Below, piece after piece: positions 1 to 8,491 of a stretch of 34,731 nucleotides of DNA. Location of the stretch: positions 1 through 34,731 of the forward strand of contig JAGNRZ010000010.1 of assembly GCA_017988335.1 (NCBI GenBank). Reading direction: 5' to 3'. Every line of letters starts with the position of its first letter. Within the stretch, counting starts at the first letter, position 1. The translations under genes were made by a program, and so were the position numbers. A model generated the notes under the pieces. It had not been told where the DNA came from, did no database searches, and was given only the letters and a program-made list of their open reading frames with translations. The stretch comes from Ferruginibacter sp. Its GTDB lineage: Bacteria > Bacteroidota > Bacteroidia > Chitinophagales > Chitinophagaceae.

Positions 1-419
1 TTTTGCATTTCTGTCAATACTTTTTCACCAAAATAAATACCGCCTTTGCTTATTTTGTCTAGTGCTTTTAATACCTCTTGCTTGCCAATGTTTTTTAGCA
101 CATAGCCGCTAATATTGGCTTCGTCAATCATTTGGTTTACTAAATCGCCTGCCCCACTCATACTTAAGGCTAATATTTTTATAGCTGGAAATTGTTGGTG
201 TACGGCTTTAGACAATTCGGCACCATTCATGCCGGGCATCATAATATCGGTTAATAAAATATCAACGGGTTTTGTTTGTAATAAGGAAAGCATTTGTGTA
301 GAGTCGGTACACTCCAGCACAATTTTAAAATGCTCATGCCCATGCAAAAGCGATTTTATACCATCAATAACAATTTGATGGTCGTCAACTATGGCTAAAG
401 AAATTTTTCCGTTTTTCAT
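1..419 (-). CDS. Response regulator, NarL/LuxR family (3' part outside window)
   Basis: This is the N-terminal 139 residues of a response regulator, and the gene runs off the left window edge. The receiver domain is clear: acidic pair D12/D13, likely phospho-acceptor D58 in LLTDIMMPGMNG, the Ser/Thr switch near S86 and the invariant K109 in GYVLKN. The expected C-terminal LuxR-type HTH lies beyond the window, so the output class is inferred from the partner kinase. It begins 47 bp after the TPR histidine kinase on the same strand, so the two most likely form a cognate NarX/NarL-like pair. The start is the ATG before KNGKISLAIVDDHQ. Confidence 0.88.
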   Translation of the reverse strand, partial: MKNGKISLAIVDDHQIVIDGIKSLLHGHEHFKIVLECTDSTQMLSLLQTKPVDILLTDIMMPGMNGAELSKAVHQQFPAIKILALSMSGAGDLVNQMIDEANISGYVLKNIGKQEVLKALDKISKGGIYFGEKVLTEMQ

Positions 420-465
420 TTTGCCAACTAAGGTTTTATTAGGCTGTTAAGATAGTTTAATTTTT

Positions 466-2301
466 TTACTTGCCAACAGGTACATGAATAGCTACTAATG
501 TACCCTTACCCTCTGCACTATCAAAATCAACCGTTCCTTTTAAAAATTCGACCCTTGCTTTAATATTGTTTACCCCTATGCCTTCATTTTTTATTTTAGC
601 TTTGCTATCAAACCCTTTACCATTATCTTCTATGGTGGCGCTAATGCCATCGTCATCCTTAATTAACGAAATATCTAACTGATTAGCACCCGAATGTTTA
701 ATTACATTATTAACACATTCTTGTATTACCCTGTAAAGTACGGTTTCTATGTTATTATCCAAGCGTTCGTTTAACCCTTCTGTATACAAATTTACTTTTA
801 ATGTTTTGCTTTCAATTTTATCAATAAACTCCTTAATCGCAGATGATAGCCCAGCTTTTAGTAACGCATTTGGCATCATTTGATGGCTTACATTTCGTAC
901 TTCTTTACAGCCTTCATCAACTAAGCTAATGGCTTTTTCAAACTTCAGTTTTTGATTTTCATCTTTAAAATTTAACTCATTTTCAAATGAAGATAAATTC
1001 ATTTTTGCGGCACTCATTACTTGCCCTACGCCATCATGCAAATCTCTGGCAATGCGTTCTCTCTCTTTTTCCTCAGCATCTAATACAGCTTTTGTAGCAA
1101 TATCTTGTTGTTTAATAATAGCTTCTTGCAATCTAGCTTCATGCTGTAATTTTTTTCGTTTGTAAAACGAATAAGTTAAAGCAGATAGTAACAATAAAAA
1201 TATAGCAGTACCTAATAGTAAATAGTTACGCTTTGTAATTTGATACTGTTGCTCCTTTATTTGCTGCTCTTTTTTTTCTGTTTGATACTTTGCATTAAGC
1301 TGTTCTATTTGTTGCATTTTAGCTTCATTGTAGATAGAGTCTTTTAATGCATAATGAAGTTTAATATAGTTTAATGCAGATGCTTGATTGCCTTGCTTTT
1401 CAGCAATATTTGCCAGTTCTTTATAATTGCCCGATACAAGCTCTTTATACTTTAATTTTTGGGCAATCACATTGCTTTGCGTATAACTTTCAGTAGCTTT
1501 TGTCAAATCTCCTTTATCGGCATACATATAAGCTAAATCAGTATAGCTTAGAGCTATTGAAAATGAGTCTTTAAGTTGTTGACGCAATTTTAAGGATTCT
1601 AATAAATTACTTTCAGCCTCTTGATATTTTTTTTGCAATGTGTAAGCCCCGCCAATAAAATTTAAACTATAAGATTGACCAAGTAAATCCTTCATTTTCT
1701 CTCTTATGGCAAGTGATTTTTTGTATCTACTAATTGCTTCGGTATAGTTATTTTCATATTCAAACACTACGCCAGACTCATTAAGTATGGTGGCCATCCC
1801 ATCTAAATTATTTTGTTGTTTATGTATGGCATACGCCTCATCATAATGTTGAAGGGCCCTTTTTAAATCTTTTGTTTTTCGATAAAGCTTTCCCATTTCA
1901 TTTAAAATGGACGCTTTCAATAGATCTACATCTTTTTTAGATTTGGTAGTATTATTTTTTAAAATGTTAATTGCATCATAATAACATACTGCGGCAGTAT
2001 CAAAATTGCCTTTAAAATAGTTGCTTAAACCAATTTGTTTTTTAAAATATGCTTGTGAAAAATTATCATTGTTTTTTTGGGCTAACTCAATACCTTGGTT
2101 AGCTAAATCTATACATTCAGAAAAGTCTTTTGTAACTAGTAGGTCGGTAATTTTTTTTAAGGCGATAATTTTTTTATCGTAAGATGTATTTTGTTTAATA
2201 AGTACTCTTAGTGAATCAAGCTGTAACGATTGTGAAAAACATACTTGTAATAATAAACTACTAAAACAAACTAAGAGTAATAGCTTTTTTGTGAACTGCA
2301 T
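466..2301 (-). CDS. TPR-repeat sensor histidine kinase (HisKA_3 / NarX-like)
   Basis: This 611-residue membrane sensor kinase starts with a signal peptide (about residues 1-23). A long run of TPR helices follows (about 30-330; phrases such as ALQHYDEAYAIHKQQNN and AISRYKKSLAIREK), then a coiled coil and one membrane helix (about 360-381). The HisKA_3 dimerisation domain has RDLHDGVGQ with phospho-acceptor His422. The ATPase domain has an N-box near 528-538 (ECVNNVIKHSG), a G1 box DNGKGF (559-564) and a G2 box GIGVNNI. The TPRs are predicted to be periplasmic and would carry the input. The gene lies 1 bp after dapB and just before the response regulator. The stimulus cannot be read from the sequence. 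Confidence 0.93.
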   Translation of the reverse strand: MQFTKKLLLLVCFSSLLLQVCFSQSLQLDSLRVLIKQNTSYDKKIIALKKITDLLVTKDFSECIDLANQGIELAQKNNDNFSQAYFKKQIGLSNYFKGNFDTAAVCYYDAINILKNNTTKSKKDVDLLKASILNEMGKLYRKTKDLKRALQHYDEAYAIHKQQNNLDGMATILNESGVVFEYENNYTEAISRYKKSLAIREKMKDLLGQSYSLNFIGGAYTLQKKYQEAESNLLESLKLRQQLKDSFSIALSYTDLAYMYADKGDLTKATESYTQSNVIAQKLKYKELVSGNYKELANIAEKQGNQASALNYIKLHYALKDSIYNEAKMQQIEQLNAKYQTEKKEQQIKEQQYQITKRNYLLLGTAIFLLLLSALTYSFYKRKKLQHEARLQEAIIKQQDIATKAVLDAEEKERERIARDLHDGVGQVMSAAKMNLSSFENELNFKDENQKLKFEKAISLVDEGCKEVRNVSHQMMPNALLKAGLSSAIKEFIDKIESKTLKVNLYTEGLNERLDNNIETVLYRVIQECVNNVIKHSGANQLDISLIKDDDGISATIEDNGKGFDSKAKIKNEGIGVNNIKARVEFLKGTVDFDSAEGKGTLVAIHVPVGK

Positions 2302-2302
2302 A

Positions 2303-3022
2303 TTATTTAAGGTTTAGTACATCTTGCATTGTAAATATACCTTTTTTGTCTAATAAAAATTCAGCGGCAAGTACTGCCCCTAAAGCAAAGCCTTGCCTAT
2401 TATGGGCTGTGTGGGTAATTTCAATATCATCAATACTACTGCTATACTTTACGGTGTGAGTGCCGGGTGCAGGGTCTATTCTTTTGCTAATAATAGCTAA
2501 TTCGTTTTGGTTTTCGGTGGCTTCATTTACCCATTTTGTTTTTTGGGTAAGGCTGGCCATAATTCCTTCGGCAATGGTAATGGCTGTGCCACTGGGTGCA
2601 TCTTTTTTTTGGGTGTGATGAATTTCTTCAACACCTACTTTATATGAAGCCTGTTTGCTCATTAGTTGAGCTAATTTTTTATTGAGTTCAAAAAAAATAT
2701 TTACGCCTACACTAAAATTGCTGGCATATAATAATCCACCATTTTTTGAGGTGCAATACTCTTGTACTTGGGGTAATTGATTAAGCCAGCCTGTACTTCC
2801 ACAAACAACTGGCACATTAGCGTTAAAGCATTTATATAAATTTTCTATAGCACTTTCTGGGTTGGTAAATTCAATAGCAACATCAGCTTTTGCTAAATTT
2901 TCAGTTGTAAAATCATTTATGTTCTGTGAAGATATTTTTAGAGAGATATTGTGCCCTCTTTCAATAGCAATAGCCTCAATAGCTTTGCCCATTTTTCCGT
3001 AACCTATTAATGCAATATTCAT
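2303..3022 (-). CDS. dapB: 4-hydroxy-tetrahydrodipicolinate reductase
   Basis: DapB carries out NAD(P)H-dependent reduction of the dehydrated HTPA intermediate to tetrahydrodipicolinate in the diaminopimelate/lysine pathway, in the cytoplasm. The Rossmann motif GYGKMG is at residues 7-12. The DapB signature EIHHTQKKDAPSGTA (about 133-147) holds the catalytic His pair and the Lys that handles substrate. At 239 residues it is slightly short for the family but typical of Bacteroidota. It precedes the histidine kinase by 1 bp, so it is probably co-transcribed with an apparently unrelated two-component system. A CT-rich repeat lies directly upstream. Confidence 0.95.
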   Translation of the reverse strand: MNIALIGYGKMGKAIEAIAIERGHNISLKISSQNINDFTTENLAKADVAIEFTNPESAIENLYKCFNANVPVVCGSTGWLNQLPQVQEYCTSKNGGLLYASNFSVGVNIFFELNKKLAQLMSKQASYKVGVEEIHHTQKKDAPSGTAITIAEGIMASLTQKTKWVNEATENQNELAIISKRIDPAPGTHTVKYSSSIDDIEITHTAHNRQGFALGAVLAAEFLLDKKGIFTMQDVLNLK

Positions 3023-3026
3023 ATAG

Positions 3027-3157
3027 CCTCACCCCAACCCCTCTCCGAAGGAGAAGGAACTCGTAGTTGGGAACTTTTAATTACGAGGTTTTTAAAGTAT
3101 TTACTTTATTTAAATAATAAAAATCCTTTGCTTAAACTCTGCCTTCTCCTTTCACTG
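3027..3157. repeat. CT-rich REP-like palindromic element between dapB and the DUF5683 gene
   Basis: The motif CCTCACCCCAACCCCTCTCC, followed by GAAGGAGAAGG, starts at 3027 and contains the hairpin TCTCC-GAA-GGAGA (3042-3054). A complementary CCTTCTCC lies at 3142-3149 and pairs with GGAGAAGG at 3050-3057, so the whole gap could close into a larger stem. A second small stem is CTCGTA/TACGAG near 3060-3087. From memory, this CT-rich text is a common dispersed repeat in many bacterial genomes, Bacteroidota included. No gene is visible in the gap. Confidence 0.5.
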
Positions 3158-3169
3158 CGGTGAATAAAA

Positions 3170-3790
3170 TTACTTTCCTATTTTTAAAACTAAACTTACT
3201 CCATTTGTCTTTGCTAAATCGCTATAGCCCATTTTTAAACGTAGGCTTAAATCATCGCTTACGTCAAATGTTTTAAGGTGTGCATCTACAGCTGCATCTG
3301 CTACATTTAAACCCCAAAAGAAAATAAAAAATAAAACTGAATAATCTACATTTTGCCGTACTTGGTTTCTAAAGTTTTTTATTCTATCGGGTTGGTTTCT
3401 TACGCTGCAATAAGGTTCTGGAATTTGATTATCGTTACTTGGGTCACTATCACTAGCTAATTTAAATGCCTTATCTGCTTCTTTAAATTGTTTAATGTTT
3501 CTAAAAAAAAGATACGTAGTAGTACCAATAGCTCCATACACTATAGGAAGCTTCCAATATTTTTTGTTTGTAATTTGGCCCCAGCCTGGTGCAATTGCAC
3601 TTCGTATAGTAGCTATACGTGGGTTGTATGGTTTTGAAGGATCTATTTTAGCAAATGGTTGTGTTTTTACTTTTGGCTTTTTGGTGGTAGTATCTTTTTT
3701 AATAATTAAAGTGGTATCGTTTTGTGCAAACAAGTTTGCACAAAAAATAAAATTTGTAAAAAATAAAAAGATAAAAAAACGACGAAGCAT
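3170..3790 (-). CDS. DUF5683 domain membrane protein
   Basis: This 206-residue protein has an N-terminal hydrophobic signal or anchor, a basic linker rich in Lys/Thr, and the DUF5683 core. The core includes RSAIAPGWGQITNKKYWK and hydrophobic segments IVYGAIGTTTYLFF and YSVLFFIFFWGLNVADAAVDAHL. Function is unknown. The family recurs next to parB in Bacteroidota, as here. The ATG overlaps the parB stop by one base (TAATG), which implies translational coupling. A role linked to chromosome segregation or the envelope would be guesswork from context. Confidence 0.8.
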   Translation of the reverse strand: MLRRFFIFLFFTNFIFCANLFAQNDTTLIIKKDTTTKKPKVKTQPFAKIDPSKPYNPRIATIRSAIAPGWGQITNKKYWKLPIVYGAIGTTTYLFFRNIKQFKEADKAFKLASDSDPSNDNQIPEPYCSVRNQPDRIKNFRNQVRQNVDYSVLFFIFFWGLNVADAAVDAHLKTFDVSDDLSLRLKMGYSDLAKTNGVSLVLKIGK

Positions 3791-4704
3791 TAGCTTACTT
3801 TAATATTTAATTTGCTTAACAAAGCATTTAGTTCTTCTAAACTATAATACTCAAATAAAATACTGCCATTACCTTTTTTAGTATGCGTCATTTTTACCTT
3901 GGTACCATAATTAGAAGCTAAATTATCTTCAATTTTTTTAAATGTGGGTGGTAAAGATGATTTTACAGCAGATTTAACAGTTGACGTTGAAGTATATAAT
4001 TTTCTTACTAAATCTTCTGTTTGCCTAACGGATAAACCTTTGCTTTTTATTTCGTTGTAAATAAACAATTGCTTATCTATTACATCTACATTTATTAATG
4101 CCCTAGCATGCCCCATACTTAAATTACCACTACGTACTGCAATTTGAATATCTGGCGGTAATTTTAGTAAACGAATATAATTAGTAACTGTACTTCTATC
4201 TTTACCCATACGCTCTGCTACTTGCTCTTGTGTGTAATCCAATTCATCCATTAAGCGTTTGTAGCTAAGTCCAATTTCTATAGCATTTAAATTTTCTCTT
4301 TGTAAATTTTCTAGTAAACTTAACTCCAGCAACTGCACATCATTTGCCTGACGAACATATACGGGTACATCTTTTAAACCTGCAATTTTACTGGCTCTAA
4401 ACCTACGTTCACCAGCAATTAAGCGATACTTGCCGCTTGGTAATTTACTTACAGTAAGCGGCTGTATAATATCATGCAATTTTATAGAAGCTGCTAATTC
4501 ACTTAATGCTACTTCATCAAAGTCATGCCTAGGTTGTTTTGGATTTACTTCTATTTGATCAATAGAAATACGAGAACTAGTTGTGGTTTGCTCAACAACA
4601 TCTTGCTTTAAATTACCTGCAGTATTTTTTAAATCGGCATCAATGTTTTGTAACAAACTTCTTATGCCTTTACCTAATGCGTCTTTTTTTTGTGGAATAC
4701 TCAT
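3790..4704 (-). CDS. parB: Chromosome partitioning protein ParB (Spo0J family)
   Basis: ParB is a CTP-dependent clamp that loads at parS and works with ParA in origin segregation. The N-terminal ParB/sulfiredoxin-like domain has the CTP-binding GERRFRAS motif (98-105). The central HTH is DYTQEQVAERMGKDRSTVTNY (about 156-175), and a short C-terminal dimerisation region follows. The 304-residue length is normal. A basic N-terminal tail (KKDALGKGIRSLL) matches the ParA-stimulating peptide seen in the family. No parS-like CACGTG-centred palindrome was noticed in the window, so binding sites probably lie elsewhere near oriC. Confidence 0.95.
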   Translation of the reverse strand: MSIPQKKDALGKGIRSLLQNIDADLKNTAGNLKQDVVEQTTTSSRISIDQIEVNPKQPRHDFDEVALSELAASIKLHDIIQPLTVSKLPSGKYRLIAGERRFRASKIAGLKDVPVYVRQANDVQLLELSLLENLQRENLNAIEIGLSYKRLMDELDYTQEQVAERMGKDRSTVTNYIRLLKLPPDIQIAVRSGNLSMGHARALINVDVIDKQLFIYNEIKSKGLSVRQTEDLVRKLYTSTSTVKSAVKSSLPPTFKKIEDNLASNYGTKVKMTHTKKGNGSILFEYYSLEELNALLSKLNIKVS

Positions 4705-4711
4705 GTTAATG

Positions 4712-4830
4712 TGATAATATGATAATTTGCTAATGTGCTAATTTCTTCAACTTCAAACTCTTCTTAAAATAATAAGCTTTGATTTTTTTTATTAGTACAT
4801 TAGCAACATTAGCTAATTAGCTAATTATCC
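4712..4830. repeat. Inverted pair of octamer-phased AT-rich repeats between parA and parB
   Basis: Four consecutive 8-mers occupy 4712-4743: TGATAATA, TGATAATT, TGCTAATG and TGCTAATT. At 4791-4830 the same text returns in inverted orientation (CATTAGC, CATTAGCTAAT, TAGCTAATTATC), running into the 3' end of parA. The two arms are complementary enough to form a long hairpin around a roughly 45-bp core. The position inside the parA-parB operon suggests an effect on transcript processing or translation, which is inference. Confidence 0.55.
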
Positions 4831-5617
4831 TATCTTCTTGATTTATTTTAGTTAAATTATTTTTTTGCAAAATTTCTTTGGCTAAGTTTAAATAGTTAAT
4901 GCTGCCTTTACTATCGGCATCATACAAAATTACTGGCTTGCCAAAACTTGGGGCTTCACTCAACCTTGTGTTACGATGGATGATGCTGCTAAACACCAAC
5001 TCATCAAAATGCCTACGTACTTCACTTACCACTTGGTTGCAAAGGCGTAAACGACCATCGTACATTGTCATTAAAATGCCTTCAATTTTAAGCTCAGGGT
5101 TTAATCTGTTTTGTACAATTTTTACTGTGTTTAATAATTTTCCCAAACCTTCTAATGCAAAAAACTCAGTTTGTACAGGTACTACTACACTATCGCTTGC
5201 GGTTAATGCATTTACGGTTATTAAGCCTAGTGAAGGTGAGCAATCAATTACAATAAAATCATACTCATCTACAACAGGTTCTAGTATTTTTTTTAAAACA
5301 CTTTCTCTGTTGGGGTAATTTATCATTTCAATTTCGGCACCTACCAAATCAATATGCGATGGCATAATGTCTAAATGAGGTATTTCACTTTTTAATATTA
5401 CATCCTTAGCCTGTGCTTCGTTTACCATACAATCGTATAGGCTTTGGGTAATATTATGTAAATCAAACCCAGTGCCTGTAGTACTATTGGCCTGTGGATC
5501 GGCATCTACCAACAATGTTTTGTACTCTAACACAGCAAAACTTGCAGCAAGGTTAATTGCTGTTGTGGTTTTACCTACTCCGCCTTTTTGATTGGCTACG
5601 CCAATTATTCTTGCCAT
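4817..5617 (-). CDS. parA: Chromosome partitioning ATPase ParA (Soj family)
   Basis: This 266-residue deviant Walker-type ATPase forms DNA-bound gradients that move ParB-parS complexes. The deviant Walker A is KGGVGKTT at residues 11-18 and the A-prime motif is DADPQAN near 39-45. Walker B is in [15 protein letters not shown]. There is no N-terminal HTH, so it is the chromosomal Soj type rather than the plasmid SopA/P1 type. It lies 6 bp after the upstream metal hydrolase and is separated from parB by the octamer repeat. Confidence 0.95.
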   Translation of the reverse strand: MARIIGVANQKGGVGKTTTAINLAASFAVLEYKTLLVDADPQANSTTGTGFDLHNITQSLYDCMVNEAQAKDVILKSEIPHLDIMPSHIDLVGAEIEMINYPNRESVLKKILEPVVDEYDFIVIDCSPSLGLITVNALTASDSVVVPVQTEFFALEGLGKLLNTVKIVQNRLNPELKIEGILMTMYDGRLRLCNQVVSEVRRHFDELVFSSIIHRNTRLSEAPSFGKPVILYDADSKGSINYLNLAKEILQKNNLTKINQEDRIIS

Positions 5618-5623
5618 AATATT

Positions 5624-6304
5624 TTATAGTTCAATAGTTTCTCCAATGGCAGGTAGTTTTAATAACAACGCTGCACTGCTAAATAAATCAATCGTTTTTT
5701 GTTTGTCAATTTTTATATAACCAAAAGTATCGTAATGTACGCCAATTATGGTGTTGCAATGTACCATTTTTGCTGCTTGTACAGCATCGGTAGCATCCAT
5801 GGTAAAATTATCGCCTATAGGCATTACACAAAAATTTAATGATGAGTATGCAGGTATTAATTGCATATCCATGGTTAAAGCCGTATCTCCACTATAATAA
5901 AAATTGCCTTCGTTGCTGGTAATAACAAAGCCCATGGGGTTGCCACCATAGCTGCCATCGGGCAAGCTAGATGAGTGCACCGCATTTACACATTTTACTT
6001 TACCAAAATCAAAAGCCCATTTACCGCCGTGGTTCATAGGATGTGTTTTTTCAACTCCTTTATTGCCAAACCATGTGGCAATTTCCCAGCCAGTCACAAT
6101 AGTAGCACCTGTTCTTTTTGCAATAGCTTCTGCATCAGCCATATGATCAAAATGACCATGGCTAATTAATATATAATCAGCTTCAATAGTATTTACATCA
6201 ATATCCTTTGCCAATTCATTTGGGGAAATAAAGGGATCGAATAAAATTTTCTTCCCTTTTATTTCAACCCCAAAGCAAGAGTGACCGTAATATGTAAATT
6301 TCAT
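5624..6304 (-). CDS. Metal-dependent hydrolase, UPF0173 (metallo-beta-lactamase fold)
   Basis: This 226-residue cytoplasmic protein of the UPF0173/YtkL group has the beta-lactamase-fold metal motif SHGHFDHMAD (about 48-57). A further ligand is His in NAVHSSS, a metal-bridging Asp is in YYSGDTALT, and the terminal His is in GVHYDTFGYI. The physiological substrate is unknown. It is the promoter-proximal gene of the parA-parB-DUF5683 unit. The pairing may reflect transcription convenience only. Confidence 0.85.
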   Translation of the reverse strand: MKFTYYGHSCFGVEIKGKKILFDPFISPNELAKDIDVNTIEADYILISHGHFDHMADAEAIAKRTGATIVTGWEIATWFGNKGVEKTHPMNHGGKWAFDFGKVKCVNAVHSSSLPDGSYGGNPMGFVITSNEGNFYYSGDTALTMDMQLIPAYSSLNFCVMPIGDNFTMDATDAVQAAKMVHCNTIIGVHYDTFGYIKIDKQKTIDLFSSAALLLKLPAIGETIEL

Positions 6305-6332
6305 TTTATGTATCTGTTTTATGACAGGATGG

Positions 6333-6363
6333 CAAATTTAACCATTCGGCATAAGATTGGCAA
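6333..6363 (-). promoter_or_regulatory. Bacteroidota-type promoter for the hydrolase-parA-parB unit
   Basis: On the minus strand a perfect -7 box TAAATTTG lies at 6340-6333. A TTG lies at 6363-6361, about 20 bp upstream, and fits the -33 element. The box ends 28 nt before the hydrolase ATG, leaving a short leader. Confidence 0.6.
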
Positions 6364-6407
6364 CAATGTAGCAACATCTTTGTTAATTTGATAAATATTT
6401 AGAAATA

Positions 6408-6917
6408 ATGATAACAATAATAAGCGGAACCAACAGAATTGGCAGCAATACCCGTAAAGTAGCACATGAATACGAACGTATTTTAACCGAAAAAGGCATA
6501 AAAACACAGTTTTTAAGTTTAGAAGACCTACACTCTCTAAAAAGAGATGCCGAATTTGAAAAAATTGAACAGAAAATTTTAATACCTACAAAAGCCTTTA
6601 TTTTGGTTTTGCCAGAGTATAATGGCAGCTTACCAGGTGTTTTTAAATTATTAATAGATAATAGTAAACCTGCCGAAGTATGGCATTACAAAAAAGCATT
6701 GTTAGTGGGTAACGCTACAGGCAGGGCTGGTAATTTACGTGGGCTTGACCATGCTACCAATATTTTAAACCATATGAAGGTGCAAGTGCATCCTAATAAA
6801 TTACCTCTTTCTGTTGTAAATACTTTAATGGATGCCGCTGGTAAATTTACAAATGAAGGAACATTAAATGCTATTAACTTGCAGATTGATGAGTTTATAA
6901 AATGGGCTGGTGAGTAG
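6408..6917 (+). CDS. NADPH-dependent FMN reductase family protein
   Basis: This 169-residue flavodoxin-fold oxidoreductase carries the N-terminal phosphate-binding loop GTNRIGSNTRKVA and the flavin-contacting PEYNGSLPGVFKLLIDN segment typical of the family (azoreductase / ArsH / SsuE-like). It is cytoplasmic and reduces flavins or quinone-like acceptors with NAD(P)H. The natural acceptor is not deducible. It stands alone, divergent from the hydrolase-par unit. Its stop codon is the first part of a heptamer repeat array. Confidence 0.88.
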   Translation: MITIISGTNRIGSNTRKVAHEYERILTEKGIKTQFLSLEDLHSLKRDAEFEKIEQKILIPTKAFILVLPEYNGSLPGVFKLLIDNSKPAEVWHYKKALLVGNATGRAGNLRGLDHATNILNHMKVQVHPNKLPLSVVNTLMDAAGKFTNEGTLNAINLQIDEFIKWAGE

Positions 6918-7048
6918 TCAGTGGTCAGTGGTCAGTGGTCAGTGGTCAGTAGTCAGTAGTCAGTAGTCAGTAGTCAGTAGTCAGTAGTCACTAAATATTG
7001 TAACTAGCAAAATAAATTCAACAATTCGCAATTCAAAAATTTAAAATT
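6917..7048. repeat. GTCAGTG/GTCAGTA heptamer tandem array plus degenerate heptads
   Basis: Four GTCAGTG units are followed by six GTCAGTA units and a final GTCA (6917-6990), with an exact 7-bp period. A second degenerate series follows at 7014-7048: AAATTCA, ACAATTC, GCAATTC, AAAAATT and TAAAATT. The array starts within the stop codon of the FMN reductase and ends just before the metallophosphoesterase start. No spacers are present, so it is not a CRISPR. Confidence 0.9.
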
Positions 7049-7051
7049 TAT

Positions 7052-8347
7052 ATGCGTTCTCCAATAGGTGCTTTTCTTTTCTTTGCTTTCGTAGTTTTTT
7101 TAGACTGGTATATTTTTCAAGCTGTAAAAATGGTAAGCCAATCGGCACAGCCTAAAACCAAAACAATTATATATGTTGTTTATTGGGCTATTTCTATTTT
7201 AGCCTTACTAGCTTTTGTATTAATGGCTTTTGGTGCAGGCGATGCTTTGGGCAAAAAGTTTAAAACCTATTTTGTAGCAACAGCCATAGGTATTTTTATT
7301 GCAAAAATGGTAGCTGTATCTTTTTTTATAATAGATGATTTACGTAGAGGTGTACAGTGGATTGCATCAAAATTATTTAATGCCAATAACGAAATGGCTC
7401 AAATGAATGAAGGTGGAATAAGTCGTAGCATATTTTTGAGTTGGCTTGGTTTGGCTGCTGGAGGTGGTATTTTTAGCACCATGCTTTATGGTTACAGTAA
7501 TAAATACAACTATAATGTAAAAAGAATAAAACCCAATTTTGATAATGTACCACCTGCTTTTAAAGGACTTAAAATTGTACAAATAAGTGATGTACATAGC
7601 GGCAGTTTTATGAATAAAAAGGCAGTAGAAAAAGGAGTGCAAAAAATATTAGATGAAAAGCCCGATGTTATTTTTTTTACTGGAGACTTAGTTAACGATT
7701 TGCCTGCCGAAATGAATGATTATATAGATGTGTTTGCCAAATTAAAAGCACCCATGGGTGTGTATAGTATTTTTGGTAATCATGATTATGGTGATTATGT
7801 AAGATGGCCTGATAGAACCGAAGAACATAAAGCAAAAGAAGAAGCTGCTGGTAAACATTTACTTACACCATTACAACAACAAAGCTTAAACGAATTAGCC
7901 AATGTACACCAAAAATTAGGTTGGCGTTTATTAATGGATGAACACATTACCCTTAAAAAAGCCGATGCTGAAATTGCAGTAATAGGTGTACAAAACATAA
8001 GTGGCAAAGCCCGTTTTTATACGTATGGTAATTTAGCCAAAGCTTATGCTGGTGCCGAAAAATATCCTTTTAAAATTTTACTAAGCCACGACCCCAGCCA
8101 TTGGGATGCCGAAGTAAAACCACACTACCCAGATATTGATTTAACCCTTAGTGGTCACACCCATGGTATGCAATTTGGAATAGAAATACCAGGCTTTAAA
8201 TGGAGCCCTGTACAGTATGTATATAAGCAATGGAGTGGTTTGTACGAAGATGCTAAACAAAAATTGTACATTAACCGTGGCTTTGGCTTTTTAGGTTACC
8301 CAGGTAGGGTAGGCATATTGCCGGAGATTACGGTGATTGAGTTATAG
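7052..8347 (+). CDS. Membrane-anchored calcineurin-like metallophosphoesterase
   Basis: This 431-residue protein has about four N-terminal membrane helices (roughly 7-25, 38-62, 71-95 and 125-148). A metallophosphoesterase domain follows with the full motif set: D180 and H182 in SDVHSG, D212 in TGDLVND, N243/H244 in GNHDYGDY, His in LSHDP and GHTHG near the C-terminus. The architecture matches YaeI/YkuE-type phosphodiesterases, some of which act on lipid-linked substrates such as UDP-diacylglucosamine. The substrate here is unknown. The catalytic domain side of the membrane is not certain. Confidence 0.9.
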   Translation: MRSPIGAFLFFAFVVFLDWYIFQAVKMVSQSAQPKTKTIIYVVYWAISILALLAFVLMAFGAGDALGKKFKTYFVATAIGIFIAKMVAVSFFIIDDLRRGVQWIASKLFNANNEMAQMNEGGISRSIFLSWLGLAAGGGIFSTMLYGYSNKYNYNVKRIKPNFDNVPPAFKGLKIVQISDVHSGSFMNKKAVEKGVQKILDEKPDVIFFTGDLVNDLPAEMNDYIDVFAKLKAPMGVYSIFGNHDYGDYVRWPDRTEEHKAKEEAAGKHLLTPLQQQSLNELANVHQKLGWRLLMDEHITLKKADAEIAVIGVQNISGKARFYTYGNLAKAYAGAEKYPFKILLSHDPSHWDAEVKPHYPDIDLTLSGHTHGMQFGIEIPGFKWSPVQYVYKQWSGLYEDAKQKLYINRGFGFLGYPGRVGILPEITVIEL

Positions 8348-8350
8348 GGG

Positions 8351-8365
8351 TTTGCCTTTGGCAAA
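8351..8365. terminator. Short palindrome TTTGCC-TTT-GGCAAA after the phosphoesterase
   Basis: A perfect 6-bp stem with a 3-nt loop starts 3 nt after the stop codon. It may act as a weak terminator or stabilise the 3' end, but no clean T-run follows. Similar TTGCC-N3-GGCAA palindromes occur at 13911-13923 and, looser, near 25431-25446. The rest of the 8366-8491 gap holds no recognised gene. Confidence 0.45.
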
Positions 8366-8491
8366 TGCATATTTTGTTACAAACAATATAATTCTACTCA
8401 ACTTCATTGGCGTCGCACACTTGTACAGTTTATCTTAATTGTGCTTTTATCGTAGCGTAGTGGTTAGTTGGAAGCACTAATCATGGCTGAG

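Noticed and set aside
115-378. An 87-codon plus-strand frame at the left edge
   Set aside because: It is the antisense of the response regulator receiver domain.
3790-5617. A plasmid or island partition system
   Set aside because: ParA and ParB are of the chromosomal Soj/Spo0J type, and the neighbours are housekeeping genes such as dapB and DUF5683. No replication gene or mobility gene is present.
6917-6990. Possible CRISPR array
   Set aside because: The units are 7 bp with no spacers and there are no cas genes in the window.
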